DNA of 64,000 nt from the NCBI RefSeq assembly GCF_001447155.2, contig NZ_CP014754.1, positions 1,550,001 to 1,614,000 on the forward strand. Reading direction: 5' to 3'. This DNA comes from Marinobacter sp. LQ44. Lineage in GTDB: Bacteria; Pseudomonadota; Gammaproteobacteria; Pseudomonadales; Oleiphilaceae. Of the stretch, positions 25,710-35,009 are shown one piece after another (position 1 is the first letter of the stretch; each line of letters begins with the position of its first letter). The notes below the pieces were generated by a model. That model ran no database searches. It saw only the letters and a list, made by a program, of their open reading frames with translations, and was not told where the DNA came from. Made by a program: the position numbers and the translations under genes.

Positions 25710-26480
25710 ATGGCGGAACCCGCGCCTCTGATTTGCAGGGACATCCACAAGACCTTTGACAAACTCGAAGTCCTCAAGGGCGTTTCTCTGGAAACCCGCA
25801 AAGGCGACGTGGTCTCGCTGATCGGCAGCTCAGGCTCTGGCAAGAGTACCTTCCTGCGCTGCATCAACCTGCTCGAAACGCCTACCTCTGGCGACATTAT
25901 CGTGCACGGTGATCCAATCCGGTTCAAAAACAACCGCAAGGGTGAGCGCATTCCGGCCGATAATCGCCAGGTGGAACTGATCCGCGCGCGGCTGTCCATG
26001 GTTTTCCAAAGCTTCAACCTGTGGTCCCACATGACGGTGCTGGAGAACATCATTGAAGCACCGGTAAATGTTCTCAAGATCCCCAAGAAAGAAGCCATTG
26101 AGCGGGCCGAGGCCTACCTTAACAAGGTGGGCATCTACGAACGCAAAGATTACTACCCGGCCCAGATGTCCGGCGGCCAGCAGCAGCGCGCAGCCATCGC
26201 CCGTGCCTTGGCCATGGAGCCGGAAGTGATGCTGTTTGATGAACCCACCTCAGCGCTGGACCCGGAGCTGGTAGGTGAGGTTTTGAAGGTTATGCAGAGT
26301 CTGGCCGAGGAAGGCCGCACCATGATTGTGGTCACCCACGAGATGGCGTTTGCAAGGGATGTGTCCACTCAGGTCCTGTTCTTGCATCAGGGCGTGATTG
26401 AGGAGCAGGGTTCACCGGACAAGGTCTTTGACCATCCGGAATCCGAACGCATGAAGCAATTTCTTGCTCCCAAGTTCTGA
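25710..26480 (+). CDS. Basic amino-acid ABC transporter ATPase (HisP/AotP-like)
   Basis: A 256-residue ABC ATPase. Walker A is GSSGSGKST (39-47), the Q-loop is in [10 protein letters not shown], the signature is [15 protein letters not shown], Walker B is [12 protein letters not shown] and the switch histidine is in VVTHEM. The insertion of about 20 residues after strand 4 ([20 protein letters not shown]) is characteristic of the HisP/ArtP polar-amino-acid group. It powers import by the two permeases encoded downstream. AGGAG precedes the ATG at 25710. First of four transporter genes that continue into astE, which points to arginine or ornithine as substrate. Confidence 0.93.
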   Translation: MAEPAPLICRDIHKTFDKLEVLKGVSLETRKGDVVSLIGSSGSGKSTFLRCINLLETPTSGDIIVHGDPIRFKNNRKGERIPADNRQVELIRARLSMVFQSFNLWSHMTVLENIIEAPVNVLKIPKKEAIERAEAYLNKVGIYERKDYYPAQMSGGQQQRAAIARALAMEPEVMLFDEPTSALDPELVGEVLKVMQSLAEEGRTMIVVTHEMAFARDVSTQVLFLHQGVIEEQGSPDKVFDHPESERMKQFLAPKF

Positions 26481-26567
26481 ACTCCGGTGCTATCTTGAAA
26501 CCGGAAACGGAATAGAAACTTCCATAAAGAATAAAGCCATAACGGCAACTTACTGGAGAAGTGACAC

Positions 26568-27320
26568 ATGAAAAAACTGATTGTTGCAGCAAGCTGTGCC
26601 CTGGCCATGATCGCCGGCACCGCTCAGGCTCAGGACCGGAACCTGCGCATCGCATTCGATATCCCCTACGAGCCGTTCGAATACCGCGACGAGAACGGCG
26701 AGCTGACCGGTTTCGAAGTGGAACTGGCTACCGCCATGTGTGAAGAACTGAACGCCAACTGTGAGTTCGTCATCCAGGCGTGGGACGGCATGATCCCGGG
26801 CCTGCTGGCTCGCAAGTTCGACCTGATCATGTCATCCATGTCAATCACCCCTGAGCGTGCCGAGCGTGTGCTGTTCTCCGAGCCGTACTACATCACTCCG
26901 GGCGGCTGGTTCGGCCCTGAATCGTTCAACACCGACGTAACCGACATGGACGCCATGAAGGGCAAGACCGTGGGCGTTCAGCGCGGCACCACCATGGACA
27001 CCTACGTAACCGAAAACATGGGCGGCGTGGTTTCCATCAAGCGTTACACCACCGCTGAAGATATGGTCCTGGACCTGGAAGGCCAGCGTCTGGACGCGGT
27101 CTTTGTTGACTACCCGGTGGGCGAGCAGACCATCCTGAACCGCGAAGGCTACAAGGAAGTCGGCGAGTCCGTGAAGCTCGGTGAAGGTGTAGGCGTTGCC
27201 ATGCGCAAGCGTGACACCCAGTTGGCCGAAGACATCAACGCTGCACTCAAGAAGCTGAAAGAAGATGGTACTTATGATGCCATCATGGAAAAGTACTTCA
27301 GCTACGACATCAAGATTTAA
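26568..27320 (+). CDS. Periplasmic basic amino-acid binding protein
   Basis: A 250-residue binding protein with signal peptide MKKLIVAASCALAMIAGTAQ, cleaved after AQA. The mature part starts QDRNLRIAFDIPYEPFEY, with the family motif GELTGFEVELATAMCEEL and a WDGMIPGLLARKFDLIMSSM block that carries the ligand-binding residues of the lysine/arginine/ornithine/histidine group; the later VGVQRGTTMDTYV block is the second-lobe binding loop. GGAGAAG precedes the ATG. A strong hairpin right after the stop probably protects its mRNA. Confidence 0.93.
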   Translation: MKKLIVAASCALAMIAGTAQAQDRNLRIAFDIPYEPFEYRDENGELTGFEVELATAMCEELNANCEFVIQAWDGMIPGLLARKFDLIMSSMSITPERAERVLFSEPYYITPGGWFGPESFNTDVTDMDAMKGKTVGVQRGTTMDTYVTENMGGVVSIKRYTTAEDMVLDLEGQRLDAVFVDYPVGEQTILNREGYKEVGESVKLGEGVGVAMRKRDTQLAEDINAALKKLKEDGTYDAIMEKYFSYDIKI

Positions 27321-27328
27321 CCTGACCC

Positions 27329-27352
27329 GGGAGCAGCCTGTTGGCTGCTCCC
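27329..27352 (+). promoter_or_regulatory. Intercistronic stem-loop after the binding-protein gene
   Basis: GGGAGCAGCC (27329-27338) pairs perfectly with GGCTGCTCCC (27343-27352) around TGTT. There is no T-run after it, so it is unlikely to be a full terminator. Such hairpins behind binding-protein genes block 3' exonucleases and allow more binding protein than permease to be made. Confidence 0.7.
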
Positions 27353-27370
27353 CGCTTTCCGGAACTTCCC

Positions 27371-28075
27371 ATGCTTGATCTGAAAGGCTACGGCCCGGCC
27401 CTCGCCGAGGGGGCGTTGGTCACCATTGAGCTGGCCTTCCTCTCGCTCGCTCTCGCAGTCACTCTGGGGTTGCTTGGCGCCTCGGCCAAACTCTCTGGCA
27501 ACCGGGTACTGACCGGCGTGGCAACCGCTTACACCACCCTGATTCGCGGCGTGCCCGATCTGGTGATGATGCTGTTGTTCTACTATGGCGGCCAGGTGGC
27601 GGTGAACGCGCTATCCGATTATTTATGGGAAACCCGGCAAATCGACTTTTTCTTCCAGTTCGATCCGTTCATCTCTGGCGTGGTGACCATCGGGCTGATC
27701 TTTGGCGCCTATATGACGGAAACCTTCCGGGGCGCTTTTCTGGCGGTAGACACCGGCCAGATCGAGGCCGCCAAGGCCTACGGCTTTTCCCGCTGGCACA
27801 CCTTCCGGCGGGTGATGATTCCGCAGATGCTGCGCCATGCCCTGCCTGGTATCGGCAATAACTGGCAGGTGCTGTTGAAGACCACCGCTCTGGTGTCGAT
27901 CATCGGCCTGACCGATATGGTGCGGGTGGCGGAAGAAGCCGCCAAGGCCGAGCGCATGCCGTTCCACTTCTTTATTCCGGTGGCGGCGGTTTATCTGGCG
28001 CTAACGGCAGGCTCTGAGTTGTTCATCAAGTGGCTCGACAAGCGGGCCAATGTCGGCGTGGTTCGGGGGAATTGA
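27371..28075 (+). CDS. Basic amino-acid ABC permease (HisQ/AotQ-like)
   Basis: A 234-residue inner-membrane permease with about five helices. The conserved EAA loop that docks the ATPase is seen as DTGQIEAAKAYGFSRWHTFR, and TLIRGVPDLVMMLLFYYGGQ is the polar-amino-acid permease (HEQRO) motif. The start at 27371 gives the usual length; GGAA is the only nearby ribosome binding site, and the preceding stem-loop may further limit translation. It pairs with the next gene to form the membrane channel. Confidence 0.92.
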   Translation: MLDLKGYGPALAEGALVTIELAFLSLALAVTLGLLGASAKLSGNRVLTGVATAYTTLIRGVPDLVMMLLFYYGGQVAVNALSDYLWETRQIDFFFQFDPFISGVVTIGLIFGAYMTETFRGAFLAVDTGQIEAAKAYGFSRWHTFRRVMIPQMLRHALPGIGNNWQVLLKTTALVSIIGLTDMVRVAEEAAKAERMPFHFFIPVAAVYLALTAGSELFIKWLDKRANVGVVRGN

Positions 28076-28077
28076 GG

Positions 28078-28800
28078 ATGCCTGATTTCATTGCCGAATG
28101 GTTGAACACGAACGATATCTTCAATGCCATGACCATGATGGAATACTGGGATGGCATGGTGACCACTGTGCAGCTGGTGTTTCTGTCGCTGGTGATTGGC
28201 CTGGTGGTTGCAGTTCCCCTGGCGATTCTGCGTACGGTGCGCAATCCGTTTGTGTCTGGCCCAATCTGGCTGTACACCTATTTGTTCCGGGGCACGCCGC
28301 TGCTGATTCAGCTATACATTATCTATTACGGTGTGGCGCAGATTCCGGGCATCCATGAGACTTTCTGGTGGACTATTTTCCGGGAGCCTTTCTACCCGGC
28401 CCTGTTGGCGTTTACGTTGAATACGGCGGCTTATACCACGGAGATTATCCGGGGGGCGATTGTGGCGACGCCCAATGGCGAGATTGAGGCGGCCAAGGCC
28501 TATGGCATGAACTGGCTGTTGCGAATGCGGCGGATTATTCTGCCCAATGCGGCGCGGCGGGCGGTGCAGGCGTACTCAAATGAGGTGATTTTTATGCTTC
28601 ATGCGAGTGCGATTGCCAGTGTGGTGACCATTGTGGATTTGACGGGGGCGGCGCGGAACATTTATTCGCGGTTTTATGCTCCTTTTGAGGCGTTTATTTT
28701 TGTGGCGCTTTGCTACATGGCTTTGACGTTTATGCTGGTGTTTGCTTTCCGCAAACTGGAAAACCATCTTTTGCGGCATCAGAGGCCTATAAACTCCTGA
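28078..28800 (+). CDS. Basic amino-acid ABC permease (HisM/AotM-like)
   Basis: A 240-residue permease partner of the previous gene. It begins two bases after that stop, with AGG just before the ATG. The HEQRO-type motif YLFRGTPLLIQLYIIYYG and the EAA loop GEIEAAKAYGMNWLLRMRRI are clear, with about five membrane helices. Codon usage becomes noticeably richer in G-ending codons (gcg, ggg) towards the end of the gene and into astE. Confidence 0.92.
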   Translation: MPDFIAEWLNTNDIFNAMTMMEYWDGMVTTVQLVFLSLVIGLVVAVPLAILRTVRNPFVSGPIWLYTYLFRGTPLLIQLYIIYYGVAQIPGIHETFWWTIFREPFYPALLAFTLNTAAYTTEIIRGAIVATPNGEIEAAKAYGMNWLLRMRRIILPNAARRAVQAYSNEVIFMLHASAIASVVTIVDLTGAARNIYSRFYAPFEAFIFVALCYMALTFMLVFAFRKLENHLLRHQRPINS

Positions 28801-28860
28801 GTTGTGGCTTTTGGTGCCTGGCCTGCTGGCAGGGCTGGCTTTCGGTTTTGGTGCATGGCC

Positions 28861-28966
28861 AGCCGGCGGAGCAGGCTTTCCGGGAAACGCTACAAGCACG
28901 TCCGTGTGCGCTTCGTTCCGGCCATCCATGGCCTCCAAGATTCCCGGAAAGCCTGCTCCGCCGTCT
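28861..28966 (+). repeat. Structured inverted-repeat element, copy 1
   Basis: Arms 28861-28886 and 28941-28966 are complementary at 25 of 26 positions and enclose a 54-base core with two further hairpins: GCACGT-CC-GTGTGC (paired through two G.U wobbles in the + strand RNA) and GGCCAT-CC-ATGGCC. The core (28889-28941) matches copy 2 at 40115-40167 with 10 differences in 53 bases and no gap, whereas the outer arms differ in sequence but remain self-complementary. It lies between hisM and astE in the sense orientation. No protein is encoded. Confidence 0.85.
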
Positions 28967-29014
28967 GACCCCAAACTCATTCAGGGGATTCACGCCTTTC
29001 CTTGCGGGGAGTCT

Positions 29015-30067
29015 ATGAGCGCTTCAAATCATCTTTTTGACTTCCACCCCGACTGGCTGGCCCATACTCTGGCCAGCGCGTCTTCCGATCTACCCGAAAC
29101 CAAACACCAACTCCCAGATGGCACGCAGGTTTCCCGTAAGGCCAATGGTGTGTTGTGGCTGACACCGCCAGCGGGGCGGGAAAACCCGAACCAGGAGGCG
29201 CTGATTGTCTCGGCCGGGGTGCATGGTAACGAGACAGCGCCGATTGAGGTGTTGAACGGTTTGGTGTCGGAGTTGATGGCCGGGCAGTGGCAGTTGGCTT
29301 GTCCGGCGTTGTTGATATTGGGGAATCCGGTGGCGATGGTGGCCGGGGAGCGGTTTGTGGATGTGAACATGAACCGGCTGTTTAACGGGGCCCACAGCAG
29401 GCCGGAGTACAAAGGCCTGCCGGAGGCGGCTCGGGCTCGGTTTCTGGAGGAGATGTGTCGGCAGTTTGCGATGGCGCATCAGGGGCTGGCGTTGAGTCAT
29501 TATGATTTGCACACGGCGATCCGGCCGTCGAAGCGGGAGCGGTTTGCGCTGTATCCGTTTGTGGAAGGTCGGTCGGTTCCGGTGGCGCAGTGTGAGTTTC
29601 TGCTGGAGGCGGAGGTGGAGACGCTGTTGTTGCAGCACCGGGAGTCGACGGTGTTTTCGTCGTTCACAGCAACGCTGCTGGAGGCGGAGAGTTTTACCGT
29701 TGAACTGGGCAAGGTGGAGCCGTTTGGCAAGAATGATTTGCGGCGGTTCAGGGGGATTGATCGGGCGCTTCGGCGGCGGTTTTGTGGCCAGCCGGCGCCT
29801 GCGGTTCAGGCGCCGTTTGATCATCTGACGGTGTTTGAGGTGGTGCACGAGATCCTGAATACGGGGCCGGCGTTCCGGTTTCATGTACCGGATGATGTGG
29901 CGAATTTTACCGAATACCAGCCGGGCACGGTGATCTGGGAAGACGACGAAACCCGTTATCAGGTGGGCACGGCGCCGGAAGCCATTGTGTTTCCGAATCC
30001 GGCGGTGCCGGTTGGCCAGCGGGTGGGTTTGATGATCCGGGCCAAGGGCAGTTTCGGGGCCGGGTAG
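29015..30067 (+). CDS. astE: Succinylglutamate desuccinylase AstE
   Basis: A 350-residue zinc carboxypeptidase-like hydrolase that releases glutamate and succinate from N-succinylglutamate, the last step of the arginine succinyltransferase pathway. The zinc ligands are in SAGVHGNETAP (H70, E73) and YDLHTAIRPS (H166), the substrate-binding motif is VDVNMNRLFN, and the catalytic glutamate is probably E230 in FTVELGKVEPFG. The start at 29015 has GGGGAG upstream; the frame is open further back, but that part is the repeat element. Here astE follows the amino-acid importer rather than the rest of the ast genes. Confidence 0.95.
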   Translation: MSASNHLFDFHPDWLAHTLASASSDLPETKHQLPDGTQVSRKANGVLWLTPPAGRENPNQEALIVSAGVHGNETAPIEVLNGLVSELMAGQWQLACPALLILGNPVAMVAGERFVDVNMNRLFNGAHSRPEYKGLPEAARARFLEEMCRQFAMAHQGLALSHYDLHTAIRPSKRERFALYPFVEGRSVPVAQCEFLLEAEVETLLLQHRESTVFSSFTATLLEAESFTVELGKVEPFGKNDLRRFRGIDRALRRRFCGQPAPAVQAPFDHLTVFEVVHEILNTGPAFRFHVPDDVANFTEYQPGTVIWEDDETRYQVGTAPEAIVFPNPAVPVGQRVGLMIRAKGSFGAG

Positions 30068-30091
30068 TTCGCCACCCAGCCCCGGTCAGGC

Positions 30092-33000
30092 TCAGGCCGG
30101 GGCGTTTTCCGGTTCGGCCACTGGCAGTTTGATCAGCTTGGTGCACACCGAGGGGATCACCAACAGAGTCAGTACCGTTGAGGCCAGCAGGCCGGAAATG
30201 ATGGCCCAGGCCATGGGTGGCCACAGGGTGGAGCTGGAGAATGCCAGGGGCAGCAATCCGGCAACCGTGGTAGCCGTGGTTAACAGGATCGGCCGGGTTC
30301 GGCGCTCCACGGCGGTACGAACCGCATCGCGGATGGCCCTGCCCCGCTCCAGTTCCCGGTCCATCACATCCAGCAGCACGATGGCGTTGTTCACCACAAT
30401 CCCTACCAGTGCTATCACGCCCAGCAGCGACTGGAACCCGAACGGCGAGCCGGACAACACAAGCCCGGGGAATATGCCCACGGTCGCCAGCGGCACGGTC
30501 AGCAGAATCACCCCCACCCGCCGGAACGAGTTGAACTGCAGCAGCAGGAAGAACAACAGCAACAACATGCCGATGGGCGCGGCTTTCAACAGTGCTGTGT
30601 TGGCGTCGTTGGAGCCTTCGGCATCGCCCCCCATTTCCAGCCGCGTGCCGGCGGGCAACGGCTGATTCTCAAGAGCTGTATTCAAGCCATCCAGGGCCTG
30701 GCTAAAGCTGTAGCCGTCTTCCAGGTTAGCCGTCACGGTGTTCACCCGAACACCATTGCGCAGGTATCTGGCAGCCGGCTCCCAGGTGGTTTCCACCGTA
30801 GCGACAGCGGATAACGGCACGGCATCGCCCCGGTCGTTGTAGGTGTTGACAGACAACAGACGGGAGAGCGACAGGGAGGTCCCCTCGCGGGAACGCAGGA
30901 TCATGGGAATCGGGTCGTCTTCCTGGCGATAACGCTCGGCCACCGCACCGAAGCTCTGGCCGTAGAGGCTCTGGGCGACATCCGCCCGGCTCAGGCCATA
31001 ACGGGCGGCAGTGGCGTCGTCAACGTTGATGGCAATGCTGGGCACACCGATATCCAGGTCGTTACGCACGTCCACGGTACCTTCAATACGCCTCAGCGCG
31101 GAGAACACCTGCTCCGTCGCCCGGGTGCGGGTGGCGTCGTCGGCATGGTAAACCCGGACTTCCACCGGTGCTGTCCGGGGTGGCCCCTGGCCCAGAATGC
31201 CGGCCGAGATATCCACTTCCGGCATGGTTGTCGCCGCTTCATCTCGCACCCAGTGAATAAGCCCGGTGGTGTCGGCCAGTGTCGGCGTGCGGATAACCAG
31301 CCTGGCCCGGTTGGGCGACTGGGGCGAGCGCTGAAGGTTGTAATAGAACGCCGGGCCTGTGAAGCCAACGAACCGGTGCACCTCCAGTGCTTCCGGCTGG
31401 GTGCGGATGGCCCGTTCCAGGCGTTCGGCAATTTCCGCCGTGCGGGCCTGGTCGGTGCCCTCCGGCATGTACAGCTCCACGATCACCCGGGGCCGGTCCG
31501 CATTGGGGAAGAACTGTTGCGCCATGAACGGGGTCATGGAAAGACTGATGGTCACCAGCCCTGCGCCGAGAACAATCAGGCGACCGGGATACCGGAACAC
31601 CAGCCCGCCCAGAAAGCGGGCGAGCCCGATCAGTCGATCACCCTGCACGTTTTTGCGGGGCTTGAGGAAACGGGCCGCCAGCAGGGGCACCGCCGAAATG
31701 GCCAAAAGGTAACTGACCGACAGGGTGAGCATGATCATCACCGGCACACCCCGGGTGAAATCCGCCGCGCCACCCTTGGCCATCAGCAGGGGTGCAAAGG
31801 CTGCCAGTGTGGTGCCAGTGGACGCACCGAGCGGGCCGGCCAGCTCGCCAACCGCTTGTTTCAGGGCATCAAGGCGACGCATGCCTTCGTCCAGGTGCCC
31901 CTGAATGTTTTCGACAATAACAATCGCGTTGTCGATCAGGATGCCCAGGGAAATCACCATACCGATCACCGCAATCTGGTGCAGCACTCCGCCGCCCAGG
32001 TCGTACAGGCCCACGCTGATCAGCGCCACCATCGGCAGTATCGAGGCCACCAGCAGGCCCATGCGAATGCCCATACCGGTGAACACCACGGCAACGATAA
32101 TCAAAACCGACAACACCAGGCTCCAGGCCAGGTTCACCAGGCGTTCGGCAACCTTGTCTGGTTGGAAGAACATCTCCCGGATTTCATAGGGTTCGAAATC
32201 GCCCCGAACCTGCTCTACCCTCTCGCGGATACGCTCGCCAAAGCGAATCGCGTCGGTACTGCCCTCCTCCATGATGATGGACAACAGCACCACTCGCTCA
32301 CCATCAAACCAGGTTTCCGGTTGACGGGGCTCCGCCGGGCCTCGCCACACTTCGGCAGCCGCGGCCAGAGGCACCTGGGAGCCGTCCGGCAGTTCGATGG
32401 GGGTAGCGCGAATATCATCTATGTCAGCGAATTCGGTGTTGGGCAATACAGACAGCCGTTTGCCATCCACCACCACAAAGCCACCGGGAATGGTCTGGTT
32501 GCGCTGGGCCAGGGTGTCGAGCACCCGTTTTGGGGAAATGCCCAGGCGGAACAGCGCGGCGTCGTCCAGGGCCAGGGTGATCTGTTCGTCGGCATCCCCC
32601 TCAAGCTCGATGCGGGAAATGCCGGGAATATCCGACAGGTTCTGTTTCAGGCGTTCGGCCACTTTCGAAAGTTCGGTTACCGAGGGCGAGCCACCCACGG
32701 CAATCACCACGGCGGGAATATCAATCAGCCGATCATCCAGGGTCATCTGGCCAACATCGTCCGGAAAGTCCTGCCGGGCCCGCTCCATGGCCTGTCGCAC
32801 ACGGTCCCAGGCGGGGTCGGTATCGTAGATATGGTCCCGGAGTTTGAGGCGGGAAAGCGCCACGCCGGTGCGAGCGGTACCGAAGCTGAAATCCAGCTCT
32901 TCCACCTGGCGCAGTTCATCGGTCAATGGCCGCAATACCAGGCGCTCAACCGCCTCGGCACTGGCACCGGGGTAGCTGACCGTAATCATGCCGGCACGAT

Positions 33001-33118
33001 AGGGAAACGAGGGGTCTTCCTGCCGGGGCATGGTGCTGTAGGCCGCGATGCCCAGCAGGCACAGCATGGTCACCACCATGCCCAACAGGCGTTGATAGTT
33101 CAGCAGTTGGCGGGCCAT
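30092..33118 (-). CDS. RND efflux pump permease subunit
   Basis: A 1,008-residue inner-membrane RND transporter (AcrB/HAE1 superfamily) with 12 expected helices and two large periplasmic loops. The N-terminus has the usual SYPGASAEAVERLVLRPL pattern, and helix 4 carries the proton-relay motif in GILIDNAIVIVENIQGHLDE; the second half has GIVVNNAIVLLDVMDRELER. It exports hydrophobic or amphiphilic compounds with the adaptor encoded upstream, whose stop overlaps its ATG (TGATG). No outer-membrane TolC-type gene is present in the window, so it must borrow one. The substrate cannot be predicted. Confidence 0.93.
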   Translation of the reverse strand: MARQLLNYQRLLGMVVTMLCLLGIAAYSTMPRQEDPSFPYRAGMITVSYPGASAEAVERLVLRPLTDELRQVEELDFSFGTARTGVALSRLKLRDHIYDTDPAWDRVRQAMERARQDFPDDVGQMTLDDRLIDIPAVVIAVGGSPSVTELSKVAERLKQNLSDIPGISRIELEGDADEQITLALDDAALFRLGISPKRVLDTLAQRNQTIPGGFVVVDGKRLSVLPNTEFADIDDIRATPIELPDGSQVPLAAAAEVWRGPAEPRQPETWFDGERVVLLSIIMEEGSTDAIRFGERIRERVEQVRGDFEPYEIREMFFQPDKVAERLVNLAWSLVLSVLIIVAVVFTGMGIRMGLLVASILPMVALISVGLYDLGGGVLHQIAVIGMVISLGILIDNAIVIVENIQGHLDEGMRRLDALKQAVGELAGPLGASTGTTLAAFAPLLMAKGGAADFTRGVPVMIMLTLSVSYLLAISAVPLLAARFLKPRKNVQGDRLIGLARFLGGLVFRYPGRLIVLGAGLVTISLSMTPFMAQQFFPNADRPRVIVELYMPEGTDQARTAEIAERLERAIRTQPEALEVHRFVGFTGPAFYYNLQRSPQSPNRARLVIRTPTLADTTGLIHWVRDEAATTMPEVDISAGILGQGPPRTAPVEVRVYHADDATRTRATEQVFSALRRIEGTVDVRNDLDIGVPSIAINVDDATAARYGLSRADVAQSLYGQSFGAVAERYRQEDDPIPMILRSREGTSLSLSRLLSVNTYNDRGDAVPLSAVATVETTWEPAARYLRNGVRVNTVTANLEDGYSFSQALDGLNTALENQPLPAGTRLEMGGDAEGSNDANTALLKAAPIGMLLLLFFLLLQFNSFRRVGVILLTVPLATVGIFPGLVLSGSPFGFQSLLGVIALVGIVVNNAIVLLDVMDRELERGRAIRDAVRTAVERRTRPILLTTATTVAGLLPLAFSSSTLWPPMAWAIISGLLASTVLTLLVIPSVCTKLIKLPVAEPENAPA

Positions 33119-34200
33119 CAGCGGATCTCCACCCGGTCACCGTCTACCAGCCGGGTGGTGCCGGCGTAAACTACCTGGTCACCCGCCTGCAATTCGCCCG
33201 GGTGCACCATCACCCGTTCACCAATCACTCGGTCGATTTTAACCGGCACCTGCCGCGCAGTGGCGTCATCCACCCGAAACACGCTGGTGCCCGAGTCGTT
33301 TCTCACCACGGCCAGCAAAGGCACGGTCATGGCAGAGGCCCGCACCGGTGTGATACCCACCTCGACCGGTTCACCAGAACCCAGGGACTGGGGCGGCAGG
33401 CTCACCAAAACCGGGTGCAGCTCACCCCGGATGGAACTGCCCTGGGCGATCTCAATCACGGTGCCGGTTTCCGCGTCCCGGTTGCGATCCTGCACGGACC
33501 AGACCGGCAACTCCTGCCCCACGCGTACGTGGCTGAGCAGATGGGCAGGCACACGCACCTCCACTTCCCGCCCCAGCGGCGACGACAATCGAATCACCGG
33601 CTGGCCGGCAGACACAAATTCATCACGCTCCACCAGCAAGGCTTCCACCTGACCGGCAAACGGCGCTTTCAATACGCTTTCTTCCAGCAAGCGGGTGGCT
33701 TCCGCCAGTGAGGCTTCCGCTGTGGCCATACTGGCTCTCAGGGAATCCCGACGGGCGGCGATCTGTTCCAGGTTCTGTTCCGACACCACACCACGCTGGT
33801 GCAGCCGGCTGGAACGCTCCCATTCCCGCTGGGCCTGATCAAACTGGGTTTTCAGCTCTTCCAACCGTGCAGCGGCAGAATCACGGGCCGGTTCCAGGGC
33901 GGGATTGTAGAGGCGTGCCAGCACATCCCCCGGCTTCACATTCTGCCCCAGCTCTACCGGGCGCTCCCGGAGGGTGCCGCTAAGCTGGAACGTGAGGGTG
34001 GCCCGCTGGGCAGCCCGGACAATGCCGGAGAACCGTAAGGGGATTTCTTCCACCTGTCCGCCGGTCACCTCCGCCACACGCACAGGCACGGCAGCCTCCG
34101 AGGGGGCATCGGCAGTGCCACCACGGCAACCAGAGAGAACCAGAACCACCAGCGCCAGGCTGGCAAAGGAGAATGGCGCACCGCGCTTGATGAGAGACAT
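33118..34200 (-). CDS. RND efflux periplasmic adaptor (membrane fusion protein)
   Basis: A 360-residue lipoprotein adaptor. The signal is SFASLALVVLVLSGC with lipobox LSGC, so Cys25 should be acylated and the protein anchored in the inner membrane. The order is lipoyl-like half (QLSGTLRERPVELGQNVKPG), a coiled-coil hairpin (about residues 108-165, Glu/Arg/Ala-rich), the second lipoyl half (VLKAPFAGQVEALLVERDEF), then beta-barrel domains. It links the RND pump to an outer-membrane channel. First gene of the pump operon, divergent from a TetR regulator. Confidence 0.92.
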   Translation of the reverse strand: MSLIKRGAPFSFASLALVVLVLSGCRGGTADAPSEAAVPVRVAEVTGGQVEEIPLRFSGIVRAAQRATLTFQLSGTLRERPVELGQNVKPGDVLARLYNPALEPARDSAAARLEELKTQFDQAQREWERSSRLHQRGVVSEQNLEQIAARRDSLRASMATAEASLAEATRLLEESVLKAPFAGQVEALLVERDEFVSAGQPVIRLSSPLGREVEVRVPAHLLSHVRVGQELPVWSVQDRNRDAETGTVIEIAQGSSIRGELHPVLVSLPPQSLGSGEPVEVGITPVRASAMTVPLLAVVRNDSGTSVFRVDDATARQVPVKIDRVIGERVMVHPGELQAGDQVVYAGTTRLVDGDRVEIR

Positions 34201-34272
34201 GATATTCAGCCCCTTTCCCTGAAAAGATTGATTGTTGGCCTCCGTTCCTTCGGGAACCGCCGATTATTTTCC

Positions 34273-34303
34273 GACATCATGTCATTCTTTGACAAATTGT
34301 CAA
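34273..34303. promoter_or_regulatory. Two palindromes, candidate TetR operators
   Basis: GACAT-C-ATGTC (34273-34283) and TTGACA-AAT-TGTCAA (34289-34303) are perfect inverted repeats placed side by side between the divergent pump operon and tetR. Both share the half-site TGAC/GTCA. The spacing suggests two repressor dimers, or one operator that overlaps a -35 box (TTGACA). Confidence 0.6.
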
Positions 34304-34364
34304 TAATCGGTTTCCATTCACTTTCAGGTATCATGCAGCCATCGCACAGGAAGCCGGGAACACC

Positions 34365-35000
34365 ATGAACGAACCCCTGAAGTCACGACGGGAACGGGAA
34401 AAACAGGCAAGGTACGACGCCATTCTGAATGCTGCTGAGCTGGTGTTCTCCGAGAAGGGTTATGAGCGCACTTCCATGGACGACATCGCACGCACGGCAA
34501 GTCTGAGCCGGGCGCTTCTGTACGTCTATTTCAAGGACAAAGCGGCCATTCAGCGCGGGATCATGCTGCGGGCAGGCCAAAGCCTGGTAACGCGTTTCGA
34601 AAACGCGCTTGGTTCGGCGGAGACAGGTCTGGCGCAGATCCGCGCCATGGGGGAGGCCTACTATCGCTTTTACCTGGAAGAACCGGATTATTTCTCGGCG
34701 CTCACCAAGGCGTCTACCGCCATCGCCGATGCCGACGAAGAGCAGACCCGGGAAATGCTCTGCTCCAAGAACGAGCTGATGCAGTTGATGACCGCCGCTA
34801 TACACACCGGCCTGGAAGACGGCACCATGAGCCGGGAGCGCATCAGCTCACCGGCACAAACGGCCCTGTACCTGCGGGGCGCCCTGCACGGCGTGATCAT
34901 GCTTTGCCAATCAGAAGCCACTCAGGCCGGCAGCTTTCCCGCCGACGCCCTCATTCGCCACACCATGGATATGCTGACCCGCTCCATCGCCAGCCAGTAG
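34365..35000 (+). CDS. TetR/AcrR family regulator of the RND pump
   Basis: A 211-residue TetR-type repressor. The helix-turn-helix is at residues about 15-60: AILNAAELVFSEKGYERTSM, DDIARTASLSRALLYVYFKD, then KAAIQRGIM. The C-terminal helical domain binds the unknown inducer. Divergent position and the palindromes in the shared promoter make it the likely repressor of the adaptor-pump operon and of itself. AGGAAG lies upstream of the ATG. Confidence 0.9.
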   Translation: MNEPLKSRREREKQARYDAILNAAELVFSEKGYERTSMDDIARTASLSRALLYVYFKDKAAIQRGIMLRAGQSLVTRFENALGSAETGLAQIRAMGEAYYRFYLEEPDYFSALTKASTAIADADEEQTREMLCSKNELMQLMTAAIHTGLEDGTMSRERISSPAQTALYLRGALHGVIMLCQSEATQAGSFPADALIRHTMDMLTRSIASQ

Positions 35001-35009
35001 CGCCGCTCG

